The notes beneath the pieces are model-generated. The model was not told the origin of the DNA, did not search any database, and saw only the letters and a list, made by a program, of their open reading frames with translations. A stretch of DNA of 64,000 nt from Centropus unirufus (lineage: Eukaryota > Chordata > Aves > Cuculiformes > Centropidae), in contig VYZI01001045.1 of the NCBI GenBank assembly GCA_013397695.1, positions 15,338 through 79,337 of the forward strand, given 5' to 3'. Shown one piece after another: positions 31,614 through 43,141 of this stretch; the first letter of the stretch is position 1, and every line of letters starts with the position of its first letter. The translations under genes and the position numbers were made by a program.

Positions 31614-32177
31614 TCAGGGCGAGATGACGTAGGCGGTGGCGATGTACTTCTTGCCGTGTCCGTAGGTAGACTTGGTCCAGGTGTAGGTCTGGATACTGAG
31701 ACTGTAGCCACCCAGGCTCAGGTGACATCTGTGGGGACACAGCTTGTGTCGTAGCCCTGCTCCATCCCTGAGACCTTCCCCCTGCAATCACACCTCCAGG
31801 ATCCTCCCAGTGTCCCCCCCAGCCCTGCTCCACCCTGAGATCATCCCCGCGCAATCACATCTCCAGGATGTCCTTGGGGTCCCCAGCCCTGCTCCACCCT
31901 GAATCCTCCCACCCAAGCCCCAGATCTGTGCCGGGCTCCGGGGCTGACCCGGCTGCTGATGGGGCTCAGGAGGGCACTGCTGGCTGCACGGCCAGGCAGA
32001 CAGATGGACAGACGGACACAGACACGGTACTTACGCCCTCCCGGGACGCGCGATGAAGCACAAGGTGTAGAGGCCAAACTCGAACTCGGGGCTGCAGCCG
32101 ATGAAGGCAGAACCCACCTCTTTGTAAAAGCCATCCCAGCTGAACTGCAGCCCCAGCACGTCGGGGTAGGTGTCCCA
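31614..32177 (-). CDS. ENDOU: ENDOU exons 8-9: C-terminal catalytic lobe
   Basis: Exon 32035-32177 encodes WDTYPDVLGLQFSWDGFYKE and GCSPEFEFGLYTLCFIARPG; exon 31614-31728 encodes CHLSLGGYSLSIQTYTW to the end AYVISP and stop TGA (31614-31616). The C terminus matches the human AYIVSST end in position. Confidence 0.92.
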
Positions 32178-35100
32178 CTGGGGAAAGGGGCAGGGTCAGA
32201 CCCCCAGCTCCCCGGGTTCCGGGGGGGAACTCCAGCAGAGCCCATCCCTGTGTGAAGCCAGGCATCCCCACACCAGGCTCCACGTCATCCCAAGCCTTTC
32301 AGCCGGTCCAAGGGGCCACCAGACACAGCCTCCCAAACCACCAACCTCTCGCTTTTGCCCTTTTCATCATCTTTTCCAGACCTTCCCACTCCCCCCCAGG
32401 CCCCTCCCAGGGCTGGTACAAGGATTGTGGCAGGGAGAGCATCTCTGATGCTTCTGATTCATCCCCTTGGGTCGCCGGTGGCGTGGGTCGCTGCCGGCTG
32501 GAGCAGCTCCACTGGCCACGGAGCCCCTGGCATCACCTACCGGCCCGTTGAAGTTGTGGCTGTAGTAGTTGACGACTCCCTGCTTCTCAAGGAGGTAGAA
32601 ACGAATCCAGTTGTGAAATCCAGACACTTTCCCTTTTTTCACCTCCCCTAAACAAAGCGAGACCTGGGGTCAGCTCCCCAGCGCGGTGCCGCCCAGCAGC
32701 CCCCGTCCCACTGGCACGGGCTCTACCTGAGAAGACGTGCTCGAAGCCACTGGAGTCCTGCTCCCCGGAACCTCTGGAGTAGAGGCCAAACCACATCTCC
32801 TTCAAATCAGCCAGGAACTCCTGCTCGGAGCCGTAGCGGTCTGTGGGAAAGGAGGCAAGGAGGGATGGAGAGGTGGGAGGCGCGTCCTGGGACAGGAGCA
32901 CAGGGAGAGGCAGAGCCAGGGCTCCACTCCAGCCCTGACCCCATCTTCTCCCATAGGAACAACTCAGCTTTGCCCTGCTCGACTCCCCCATGTCCTGGCA
33001 GCTCTTGAGAGCCTCTTCTTGTCCTCTTCCAGTCTACACCCTCCCAGCTCACCTCCCACACACCTGGGGCTTTCCAGCACCCAGGGACCCCATTCCCCCT
33101 GCTCAGCCCTGACCTGCTCCACACTCACTTTTTTTGTGAAGGAAAGCGAAGAGTTTCCTCATGAGCTCTGTTTTCATCACCTCCTTGAGAAAGTTGTCCT
33201 GCTCCCTCAGTTCCTCTGCTGTCACCTCCTCCTGCCTGCCAGTCACCCTCTGGTAGTTGTCCAGCAGTTTAATGAAGCTGGCGTAGGTGGGTTTGGAGAA
33301 GAGCTCCTCATTGACGTATTTGTAGAGCCTAGGAGGGAGCAGGTCCTGCACTCAACGGGGAAGCGGAGGAACCCTCCAAAACCCGCCCTGCAACCCTGCC
33401 TGGCCTCTGCCAATCCATTTCAAGGATGGTGGTGCACACTCACGGCTGCGGGGAGTGGTCCTCCTGGTCACCCGTCTCACCGGGGGAGGCCTGGTACTGT
33501 GGGTTAAGGACGATGTCAGCCGGGCGGGCTTTGTTGTGATCCAACCTGTAAAGCTGCTCTGAAACATGGAGGAGCTCCTCATCGCTGATGGCATCTCGGC
33601 TGCTGGAGAAGCCATCTGCAAGGAGAGGCAGGAGGCTGGTGAGAGCAGGAAGCAGGTGCCAGGGCTGCAGATGGGCTGACGGGGGTGATGCAGGAGCTGC
33701 TGCTGCATCAGGAATGGCAGGGAGGTCCCAACCCGCACCAATCAGAGAATGATTTGGGTTGGAAGGGACCTTGAGGACCATCCAGTTCCAACCCCCTGCC
33801 ATGGGCAGGGACACCTCCCACTGGATCAGGGGCTCCAAGCCCCATCCAACCTGGTCTTGAACCCCTCCAGGGATGGGGCAGCCACCGCTGCTCTGGGCAA
33901 CCTGGGCCAGGGCCTCCCCACCCTCGTTGTGAAGAATTTCTCCCCAGTGTCCAATTCTAAATCTTCCCCTTCCAGTTTAAAGTCATTTTCCCTCATCCTA
34001 TCACTCCATCCCCTTGGGAAAAGCCCCTCCCCAGCTTTCCTGGAGCCCCTTTTCAGCACTGGAAGCTGCTCTAAGGTCTCCCCAGAGCCTTCTCCTCTCC
34101 AGGCTGAACAGCCTCAACTCTCTCAGCGTGGCCTCAGAGCAGAGGGGCTCCAGCCCCAGCCCCTGTGGACAGGAGCTGGCCCCTGGGCTGCAGCCTTTCA
34201 CAATGCGCTGGGGGACCTGGGAAGCTTTAGTCCCTGTCTCTCCAGGCGCTGGTCCTTGTGACACCCCTGCTGGGACCACCCCCTCATCATGTCCCACATT
34301 TGAGGTGCAAGGTGACCCAGGGACGCAAACGCCAGTGCTCCCTTGGCCCTGGCTGCTCTGCGCCTGCTTCTCCCCCTGGAGAAGGAGAAGCTGCTGCTGG
34401 TGGGCAGGGACGTGGTGCTGGGCTGCACCACCTGCTCAGCAGTGACCCGCAGTGCCTTGGAGCGGCCAGAATCCAGCGCGACCCCCCGATGCCATCAGCC
34501 CCCAGGGGTCCCAGGTGAATGAGGGCTGGGGGTTTATTTATTGCCCTTGCCCAGAAGCACAGCAACTCACCGTGGGTGCGAGCTCCCTCTTCCAACCATT
34601 CTCCACCTGCACGGAGGCGAAAGGAAGAGGAGCTCAGGGGGACAGGGATGTGGGTTGGGGATGCCCATGGTCACACAACACGGGCAGACGCACAACCACC
34701 CCCCGCACCCCGCAGCGGGGCTGGGGCAGCCTCAGGGGGGAGCAGCCCCCAGGCCCCTCTGCCCCAGGAATGCTCACCGGGCTGGCAGTGCCTGTGGTAA
34801 TCCTGGCAGCAGCTGTGGTACCTCTCGCACTCGCGGTGGCAGTGGCACTCGTCCTCCTCGCTGTAGGGCTCCTCGCAGCGTCCCTCGCAGGAGTCAGGGG
34901 CCGTGTAGAGGTCTTTGGGAGAGAGAAACGGCGGTGCGGACCTTGGGATGAGCCCACCACCTTGCCCCAACCAGCCCACAACCTGGGAGCATCCTTCCCC
35001 CTGCCCGCGCTCCCCCAGCCATGGAGAACCTGAAGGACCAGGCTCCTTCCCTGGGGCGATTTGGGGTCATTTGTCAGTGTTTAGAGGCGGCATTGTGACC

Positions 35101-38100
35101 AGCTGAATCCTCGGGATGCACGTTGCCATGGGTCATACCTCTTTGGCCATGTCCATCCACCCCATCAGGGCCACTTCAGACCAGGAAACACGTTCTTGGC
35201 TCCCCATCATTAATTGATCCTTCTGATTCACCCTTTGAGTGCCAGGCTTAGCAGGAATGCCCCAGGTCCAGCTGTCTCCTGGCTGGAGGAGCAGTGCCGC
35301 ATTCCAGACACCTTGATCTGGAGCCCAACCATCTCTTTCTGCAGTTCTGGGAAAACTGGGAGCTCCTTTCTGAGCTCTTTAGATTAGAAAGATGTTGTTG
35401 AGATGGGCTTTATTACAGGTGGCAGTGAAGCCAAAGCCAGCTCAAGAGCTTCCCCTGTGCTCTGGACACTGCCCGTGCCATGGCTCAGAAGGACAAGGGA
35501 CCATTTCCATCAAGCAAAGAGGAGCTGCAGGTGCCCAAGGTGATGTGACCAAGGTTTGTACTAAAAGGCGATATACGCTCTGGGACGTGAGGTTTCCTCT
35601 GTGCTGTCCATCAGCTCCTGATGGGAAGAATGGGCCAGCAGTCAGCCTGGGCACGGTTTTCTCAGCATCCTGGAGAAGAGAAGGCTCCGGGGAGACCTCA
35701 GAGCAGCTTCCAGTGCTGAAAGGGGCTCCAGAAAAGCTGGGGAGGGGCTCTGGATCAGGGAGTGCAGGGAGAGGATGAGGGGGAAGGGTTTTGAGCTTCA
35801 AGAAAGGACATTGAGATGAGATTTTAGGAAGTTTTGCTGTGAGAGTGGGGAGGCCCTGGCCCAGGTTGCCCAGAGCAGTGGTGGCTGCCCCATCCCTGGA
35901 GGGGTTCAAGACCAGGTTGGATGGGGCTTGGAGCCCCTGATCCAGTGGGAGGTGTCCCTGCCCATGGCAGGGGTTGGAACTGGCTGGGCTTTGAGGTCTT
36001 TTCCAAACCATTCCATGATTCTATGATCCCTTTGCTCCAGCCAGGAACATGACCATCTCCGAGGATGTGCTGACAAGCCATGTCCCAGCCAAGCTGCCAG
36101 TGATCCCTGGAGGAAAAGGGTGGTGCTTCTCCCTGCAAACCTGCAATCACACAGTCCTAACCCTCTCTGGGCTGCCTGCATTGAACTCCAGCAGCTGAAA
36201 TGTGTCCCCAGGGCAAATCCCGATACAGCAGCAAAGAGAGTGACTCCCAAGTGTCACACCTGCCACCTTCTCTCTGTGTCCACGTTGCTCTGTTGTCTTG
36301 CATTTCACCCACATGATTTGTGCTTTCCAGAATCAGAGAATCAAGGTCCCATAGTGCCAAGGGGAGAAGAACCTCTTTGCCCCACCAGCCAACACAGCCC
36401 AGCCTGGCTGACCGTGCCGCAAGGGCAAGCTTCTGCCTCCTCTTTGGCTTCTTGCCACCAGGTCCTGCTCTGAGGTGCTCCTGGAGCCGATGTGCCCTTG
36501 GTTCTACTCTGTTCCTACCTTTGCCCATCCTGATGCAGGGAGAACGGGACAGAATCACAGAATCACTGGGTTGGATTTTTTTCCCAGTGTCCAATCTGAC
36601 CTGGCACAGCTTGAGGCCGTTCCCTCTCATCCCAACCCCTGTCACTTGGGCAAAGAGACCAACCCCCACCTCACCACATCCTCCTTCCAGGCACTTGGAG
36701 GCAGGGATGAGCTCTCCCCTCAGCCTCCTCTTCTCCAGGCTGACCAGCCCCAGCTCCTCAGCCGCTCCTTGTAAGAGATGTTCTCCAGAAGCTGTAGAGG
36801 GACGTGGCACCCATGGTGTGGGTGGTGAGGGATGCCCATGGTGTCCAGACATGCCAGTCTCACCAGTGCATGCAGCGAAGCTGCCAGGTCTGGAGCTTAG
36901 AGATCCCCATCCCCGCACTGGAATCCTTCTTGCTCCCACAGCTGGGATAATCAGCCTGAATCACGCCTCCCAGCTCACTCCCCAGCAGGAATCCCGGTGG
37001 GATTGTGCAAGGCAGGAGCTGCCCATGCATCAGTCACCGCTGAGAGGTCCTGCTCCTGGGCACGTGGGGCCGAAGCGTGTCCCAGCAAAGCAGCGGCCCC
37101 GGGGAGCCCTGGCTCAGCCAGCTCAGCGCCCCCCGTTTCCCGCAGGGCTCAGCCCGGGGTGCCCAGGGCTCTCCCCACACGAGGGGCACGGGCAGAGCGG
37201 GGGCAGCGGCTGCAGGAGGGTCTTCACCCCCTCACCCAGGCAGGGACCCGAGGAGCTGCAGAGCAGTTGGCTCCTCACAGCGGCCAAGTTTAGAGAGGCT
37301 GCCTGTGGTTTTGGGGAGAGAAGAGGCTGGATGGGGCTCGGAGCAGCCTGGGCTGGTTAATGGTGTCCCCGCTCCCGCCGCGGGGCTGGACTGGGTGGCT
37401 ATGAGGGTCCCTTCCAACCCAAACCGAGGTGTTGCTGCCCATGGCAGAGGGGTTGGACTGGATAACCTGGAAAGGTCCCCTTCAACCCAAAGTGTCCCAT
37501 GATTCTGTAAGGGCTTCTGGGAGAGCTGGCAATGCTGCAGCCAAGGGACAGTGGCCAGAGCAGAAGGACATGGCCAGCACTGCTCAGCACAGCAGATCTG
37601 CGCTCAACTCCTCAATTAACATTTGATCCAGCCAGTACATATTTTCTGGCTGCATAAAGCCAAAATCCTTATTTTTTCTCATTTGCAGCCCTTTGGCCAG
37701 ATCCAGCCCTCCCTGAGTGCAGCTTTTTGGACAAGAATAAACTCATTTTCATCTTTGCCAGAAGAATTCTGACCAAGCATACGTGGCTGTTTCCTGAGCA
37801 GCTCCATTCGCCAAGGTGTGAGATGTCCAAAAGGTGACGGAGCCCTCCGAGCAGCTCAGTTCAGCCCATGACCATGAGTTACAGCTCCTGCAGGTGCCTG
37901 GTCTGACTCAAGAGTGCCCTGCACAGCGCAAAGATCAACCTTGCCTCTAAAAGGACCTATTTGAAGGCCAAATGAACTTGCCACAAAGGAGCTATCGATA
38001 GTCTGAGCTCCCTAAATACTTCGTGATGCGCTCCTGGCTCCTAAAACTACCCTGGGTGCAAGCAGTGTGGGACAATCCGGCACCATCTCCCACCCCCCTC

Positions 38101-39611
38101 CTGCCCCGCTGGGGATGAGCGAGGTTATTCCCCAGTGGAGGTGTTACAGCTCAGACAGGTCCGCCGAGGCGATGCTCCGATACCTCTGTCCGGCAAGGAC
38201 AGACCGTGACAGACGCCAGCAGAGCTGCCCATCTTCTCAGCCCTGGTAAACCCAGTTACTCATAGAATCATGGAATTCCTTGGTTGGAAAAGGCCTCTGA
38301 GATCATCGAGTCTATCCATCCCTGTCTGATACTGATCCAGATCCCCCAGCTCCTCATCTGCACGGCTTTTAAACCCCTCCAGGGGTGGGGACTGCATCAC
38401 CTCCCTGCGCAGCCTCTGCCAGGGCCTGAGAACCCTTTCCAGGAAGGAATTGTCCCTGATGTCCAACATGACACAGCTTGAGGCCATTCCCCCTCCTCCC
38501 ATCCTCCATCACCTGGGAGAAGAGCCCAGCCCCCACCTCTCCACCCGCTCCTTCCAGGCACTTGGAGACGGGGATGAGGTCTCCCTCAGCCTCCTCCAAG
38601 CCAAACAACCCCAGCTCCCTCAGCTGCTCCTCCTACTCCAGACCCTTCCCTAGCTTTGTTCCCGTCTCTGGATGCACCCCAGGACCTCAATGTCCCAGAG
38701 GAATTCCTTCAAGCAAGAATAACTCAGGACTTGCATTAAACAAGATGAAACCACTGCAAAACCTCCCGCTTTCAGGGCAAGCCAGAATCTGGTTTGCAGC
38801 AGCAGAAGCTCCTCCTCCACACCAGCCTTGCAAAACTCCTCCTCATTAATCCCGAGGGAATCACTGCTTGGGAAACATCAGGAGTTGACAAAAGTCCCTG
38901 CTTGCAAATAGATCACAGCTCAGATTTTGTGCAAGAAGATGGCAACGAGGGCACCAAGTCACACACAGGATCCTCACCCATCGCAGCCAAACCCGGTGCC
39001 CAGAAGCCACCCCTGGCTGCTTCTGCCTTAAGGACAGACCCTGTCACCTCCCCAGCCCCGGCTGCTCTCACGACCGCACCAGCAGAGTCGTGAAGGGCAG
39101 GTCCCCTGAGTTCATGCTGCGTTTTCCATCGCATGTGACCGGCTCCTCTGCTCACCTCCAGAGGCCTTGGATAAGGCACGAGGAAGGTTCTTCACCTTTG
39201 TCCTGCCCCAGCGTGGGGTGTCGGAGGATCCAGATGAAGGTGGGCTTTCATGGCCAAAGCACAACAAGCTGCACCAGGAATCGCTTGTTGGACAAAGCTA
39301 AAGGCCAGGGCATGTCCCAACCCATTGAAGAGGATAAACCACCCCCTGAGCTCAAGGAAATCCTCCAGCATGGAAACCCCTCGCCCTTTCCCCGTGAAGC
39401 TCTGCTGGACCCAACCTCCAAGGAACCAGCTGCCCCAGTAGAGCTGAGCTCCTGGTGTAAGGCAGAGCCCTCAGCCCCATCCGCTTTGGACCCATTGCTG
39501 GCTCCTTCCCATCGGACACATCGGCTCTGCCAAAGCAAGGCTCCAGTACTCACTGCCAGACACGAAGCCCAGGGCAATTCCTGCCCCAACGAGGAGGATC
39601 CAGGTCCTCAT
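31614..39611 (-). CDS. ENDOU: Poly(U)-specific endoribonuclease (EndoU / placental protein 11)
   Basis: Secreted metal-dependent ribonuclease of the XendoU family that cuts RNA at uridylates. Reconstructed exons, in coding order: 39554-39611, 34778-34912, 34571-34606, 33444-33615, 33129-33328, 32727-32840, 32541-32647, 32035-32177, 31614-31728. All introns are GT-AG and phases agree, giving 359 residues. Layout: signal peptide (MRTWILLVGAGIALG...), one 8-Cys somatomedin-B domain (about 28-63), linker, then the EndoU domain (about 85-359). Catalytic histidines lie in SSGFEHVFSGE and SGFHNWIRFYL; other family landmarks are NEELFSKPTY, MWFGLYSRG, SPEFEFGLYTLCF and HGKKYIATAYV. The human protein has about 410 residues and two somatomedin-B domains; the first has no counterpart I could find here, and exon 1 splices in frame straight to the second. 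RAPGEF3 follows upstream on the same strand, as in human. Confidence 0.93.
32541..33615 (-). CDS. ENDOU: ENDOU catalytic-domain exons 4-7
   Basis: Four exons: 33444-33615 (SRDAISDEELLHVSEQLYRL, DIVLNPQYQAS), 33129-33328 (NEELFSKPTYASF, EQDNFLKEVM), 32727-32840 (RYGSEQEFLADL, MWFGLYSRGSGE, FEHVFSG) and 32541-32647 (EVKKGKVSGFHNWIRFYL). They carry the N-terminal lobe and the two active-site histidines of the EndoU fold. Confidence 0.92.
33740..34165 (-). mobile_element. CR1 fragment in ENDOU intron, reverse
   Basis: Starts CAATCAGAGAATGATTTGGG and runs through CCAAGCCCCATCCAACCTGG and AGGCTGAACAGCCTCAACTC. It fills most of the intron between the 36-base exon and the first catalytic exon, in the same strand sense as ENDOU. 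Confidence 0.9.
34778..34912 (-). CDS. ENDOU: ENDOU exon 2: somatomedin-B domain
   Basis: Encodes LYTAPDSCEGRC then CHCHREC and SCCQDYHRHC: eight cysteines in the somatomedin-B spacing. Corresponds to the second such domain of human ENDOU (preceded there by NLYSAP). Phase 1 at both ends, so it is a symmetric exon that can be lost or gained without a frameshift. Confidence 0.92.
35661..36027 (+). mobile_element. CR1 fragment in ENDOU intron 1
   Basis: Starts CTCAGCATCCTGGAGAAGAG and ends CCATTCCATGATTCTATGA. Antisense to ENDOU. Confidence 0.9.
36550..36785 (-). mobile_element. CR1 fragment in ENDOU intron 1, reverse
   Basis: Starts CAGAATCACAGAATCACTGGG and includes TTCCAGGCACTTGGAGGCAGG. 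An internal segment after the tip is missing. Together with 35661-36027 it forms an inverted pair. Confidence 0.85.
37325..37509 (+). mobile_element. Short CR1-like tail with internal duplication
   Basis: GGGTCCCTTCCAACCCAAACC occurs at about 37407 and a second tail, GGTCCCCTTCAACCCAAAG, at about 37475 before CCCATGATTCTGTAA. It looks like a CR1 end with its last ~70 bases duplicated. Confidence 0.7.
38258..38700 (-). mobile_element. CR1 fragment in ENDOU intron 1, reverse
   Basis: Starts CTCATAGAATCATGGAATTCC and runs through CTTTTAAACCCCTCCAGGGG and CTTCCAGGCACTTGGAGACGG. Reverse orientation, same sense as ENDOU. Confidence 0.9.
39554..39611 (-). CDS. ENDOU: ENDOU exon 1: signal peptide
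   Basis: Encodes MRTWILLVGAGIALGFVSG plus one base. The human protein also starts MRA, followed by a hydrophobic core. The donor reads GGCA|GTGAGTAC. ATG context GACCATGA. It is followed by a 4.6 kb intron, the longest in the gene, holding four CR1 fragments. Confidence 0.8.
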
Positions 39612-39664
39612 GGTCCCGTGGATGGCAGGCTCGGGTGTTTCGGAGTGTCCTGGAGAGCAAGTTG

Positions 39665-39700
39665 GGAATGACGGTGCTTCCTGATGCTCCCTGTTATATG
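39665..39700 (-). promoter_or_regulatory. ENDOU: ENDOU TATA promoter
   Basis: The reverse strand reads CATATAAC at 39693-39700. Initiation about 30 bases further on, near 39667, would leave a ~55-base 5' UTR before the ATG at 39611. A tidy TATA promoter fits tissue-restricted expression. Confidence 0.55.
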
Positions 39701-39719
39701 GGAGTCCCCTGGGAACACA

Positions 39720-42700
39720 GGGGGGAGGGAGGGGCCTGACGCCACCAAGGACTTCATGGGAAGGCTGCACCCAAACTTTGCTAAAACTCATTATATATGC
39801 ACGCCTTAATTACAGGCTTCCCAGAGTGGAGGAGGGCTGGTAATTCCAGTATCCCGGTGTTGCTCCATTCCTCACGTGCATGACCCCTGGGGGTGAATGA
39901 GGAGCACAGGGAAAGCTTCTCAGTGGGGATTTTGTCCACCCAGAGCCCAACGAGGTCCTTAGAGGCACGAGCTCGTTATCACAGCTTGCTCCCTTGATGG
40001 ACCACATGATTCCATGCAACTGGTGCTAACTGGGAGCAGCTCTCTGCTCCCCAGTTAATTGGAGGCAATGATCTCGCCTTCCTTAGCTGCTCTCTCTGGA
40101 GGCTCTGAACCCCAAACCAGCTTTGGTTCAAGCCTCCAGGTCCTCCAGCAGCACAAGGAAACCCTGAAACTTAACCACAAGCTGAGCTTCAGCTCAGGGA
40201 GGTTTTATGGGCTGTCCCAGTGTGGTCATGCTCCCAAGGCCAGCCCAGAGCTGGTCCGTCCCCACCCTGCATGGGGCTGTCCTCCAGGGAGCCTCCCCAG
40301 CCCCAGGTAACCCCAGGGAGCACCAAGGGGGAGCTCAGCCCGTGCCTGGTGAAGTCACCAGCCTCTTCCCTGCTGGCAGCGGGGCCAGCCTAGGCTCAGC
40401 TCAGTGCATCCCCGTGGAAGATGTGCCAAGACAGTGGGTGTGCTGGGGATTGGACAGGAGATACAGCTCTCTACGCTACCACTGCTCGGGGAGGAAGGAG
40501 GCCCCGCTGGTTCCCAATGGGTGTTGGATGTGCTGACCAAAAGACATTGGAGTGACCAGGATGGAACAGGTCAGCATCCATCCTGCCTCCAAAGGCGCCT
40601 TCCCGTTGCTTCCGAACCGTGGCACAGCTTCCTCATTTCTGAAGGGGGAATGCAGACCTCCCTGAGCCCATCTCCCTCCACATCCCGCCTCTGCCCAGCT
40701 CAGCTGCTCCTGGGGAGCGCTCCAAACCACCCCAGAACAATCCAGACCCAGCTTGCCGTCCTTCTGGAGGCTGGGTTAAAAACCGCTCATCTTCCCATTC
40801 AGGTTTGGAGAGCAGGAAGGAAATAACCGATTTTGCTGCTGGAAGGTGCTGGGGAAGTTCAGCTCCTCTACACATCTCTTTGCCTCTCCCCAGCTATGGC
40901 CCCTCGAGGGCTGACCTCGACTTATCCTCCAGGGAGCCGGGCTGTGTTGTCCACTAGCATCGCCCTTCCTTGCCTTTCCGGGGAGACAAAGAACGTGTGC
41001 TGCTGCTGCCGCACTTGAGGGTCCATCGCGGGCACCAGCAGGTTTCTGGCTTCTCCTCACGCAGTGACGTGGCCTCTCAGGAAGCCTCACCAGAGGCCGT
41101 GTCCAGTTCATGAGCACAGCCCCTCTCGACCTCCTTGCTGGCACCCTGTGACAGACCTCAGAATGGGCCAATACTGGCTGGGCCCTTGTGGTCAATGTCC
41201 TTCTGGCTTGGCCAGGCATTTCCTTGATGAAATGCTGGGAAGGCTCCTCAGCCAGAAGCTCCTGGAGCTGGTGGCCAGCCTGCTGCACTCCCCACGCTTT
41301 CATCACCAGAAGCAGCAGCTCCAGCCCAGAACCTCCCCACCAAGGAGGGCACCACTCCCTGCGCATCTTCACCTTGGCAGGTGATAAGTGATCTCCAAGC
41401 ACCACCTGAGACAAGGAGGGGCAATTCCGAACCTCCACCAGGTGCCTGGGATGCCTCCTGCCAACACCAGAGCATTGCAACAGCCTCAACCCCCGGGGTG
41501 CATCAGCTGGCACCGGAGAGCAGCGTTTGGTGTCATAAGAGCCAGGTTTGGCTTCTTTCTCACCCTTCAGTCATTTCCTACCTTCCGCCCCGGGCTGGTG
41601 ACCCTGCTGACCTGTCCTCCTTGTTTTCTCCAACACTTTTGTGTCATCCTGTGCTGAGCTTGCTGAGTCCATCACCTGGCCCAGGTGCAAGCCAACCTTG
41701 CCCCAGGTTGTGCTTTAAGCCCTGCTGGGGTGAGGAGCTCCTACCAGTGGGGCTGGAAGATGGATGGACGGACGGATGGACAGATGGACAGACGGATGGA
41801 GCCATTGTGTGTCTGTCTTGCCCCTCTGAGATGCTCAGGAAGAGGACACGTGTGCTGCTGGGACCACACATGGGGCTCCTGTCACAAACCTGGGAGGTGC
41901 CTGGTGTCCAAGCCTTGAGCACAGCCTTGGAGAGGGACGCAAAGCCAAGCTCAGGGGGACGTGGGTATCCTGGGATGATGGACGTGGTAATGGGAGCTGC
42001 GAAGAGCCCACACCCCATCCCATAAACTGTATTTAGCTGGGACTTTTGTTTTAAGCAACCCTTTCATTTGCATCATGAGACTGGAAAGAGCGATGAATGC
42101 AGCAGGTCCCTGGTCCCGGTTGTCCCTGGGGCAAGGCTGAGGGGGTTTGCCTTGCGGCTCCACAGGCTCCGAGCCTCCCTCAGGCTGGAACCCCGCAAAC
42201 GTGGGAGAATTCAGGGGCTGCGATGTCCTCTGGACCCTGTGGCTCCACCCAGGCCAGCTCGGGGCATTGGGCATGGCATTGCCCAAACTGCTCTGTGCAC
42301 ACAGAGATGGTCTGAGGGGAAGGAGACGGGTCCTCAGTCCTGGTGTCCTTCAGCTCAGCCTCCTAAGACATCTCCCCCCAGATCCTTGCTCATGAACAAG
42401 CATGGATTGGGAATGGCCAGAGGAGATTGCCATCTCCATCTCGAGGCCACTGCAGCTTCCTTCCACAATGGATGCTGCCCCCGCGCCACAGCTGGACTTG
42501 GCCCATCCGTGTGGAGAAACTGAGGCATGGAGAAGGCTGTCATTAGCCCAGGGTTTGCTTCCCGTGGTGATGCGGACCTCACACATGCCACCTCCTCGCT
42601 GGTTGGAGCCCCAGCGATCCTGGGAAGGATCAGGATCCTCCCCGTGCGACTGCTGGAGCCACACAGCTCCCAGGGTCGGGGGATGCTGCCAGCACCTCCC

Positions 42701-42960
42701 ATGGGACCCCCAGGGCACGGAGAAGGGCAAATCCCCTCTGGGGCTGCCCACAGGATCTGTGGGGCAGCAGAGGCAGACCCTGAGCTCAGCAGGGGTGCCA
42801 GCACCCCAGGGAGACAGACGTGGTGCTCCCTGACCCCGGGATGCTCTGGCTCGAGACCCTCCCGGGGGAAGCGGAGCCTCAGACGGGAAGCGGGGGCTCC
42901 TTGCTCCCCCTGGCAAGGGCAGGGCGTGAAGCCAGGCTCCTGCGTGGAGAAGAAAGGGGA
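39720..42960. other. ENDOU-RAPGEF3 intergenic region
   Basis: About 3.3 kb. It holds a GGAC/GGAT microsatellite (41757-41800), an exact POU octamer ATTTGCAT (42066-42073), and a 245-codon open frame on the minus strand (40776-41513) with no recognised domain. I see no supported gene. Confidence 0.4.
41757..41802. repeat. GGAC/GGAT/AGAT microsatellite
   Basis: Tetranucleotide run GGATGGACGGACGGATGGAC continuing with ACAGATGGACAGACGG variants. Confidence 0.9.
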
Positions 42961-43141
42961 GTGAAGCCTGGCATACAAAAATACCTCTATTGCTCACTGC
43001 TCTGCCCGTGCCCCTCGCCTGCCGCGGGGGCTCCGGGTGCCCCGGGTGCTGGGCCCGGTGCCCGCCCCGTGCCCGCTGCGGGGAGCGGAGCAGTGCGGCT
43101 GCCCTCGCTGCCTGCAGCCAGGCGGCCACGGCCACGGCCCC
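42960..43141 (-). other. RAPGEF3: RAPGEF3 3' UTR
   Basis: Sequence beyond the stop is GC-rich; the nearest polyadenylation-like hexamer on this strand is a variant AATAGA near 42985-42990. No canonical AATAAA is present within the next few hundred bases, so the 3' end is uncertain. Confidence 0.35.

Noticed and set aside
31341..32283. Other long frames over the ENDOU 3' exons
   Set aside because: Shadows of the real minus-strand ENDOU exons in alternative frames.
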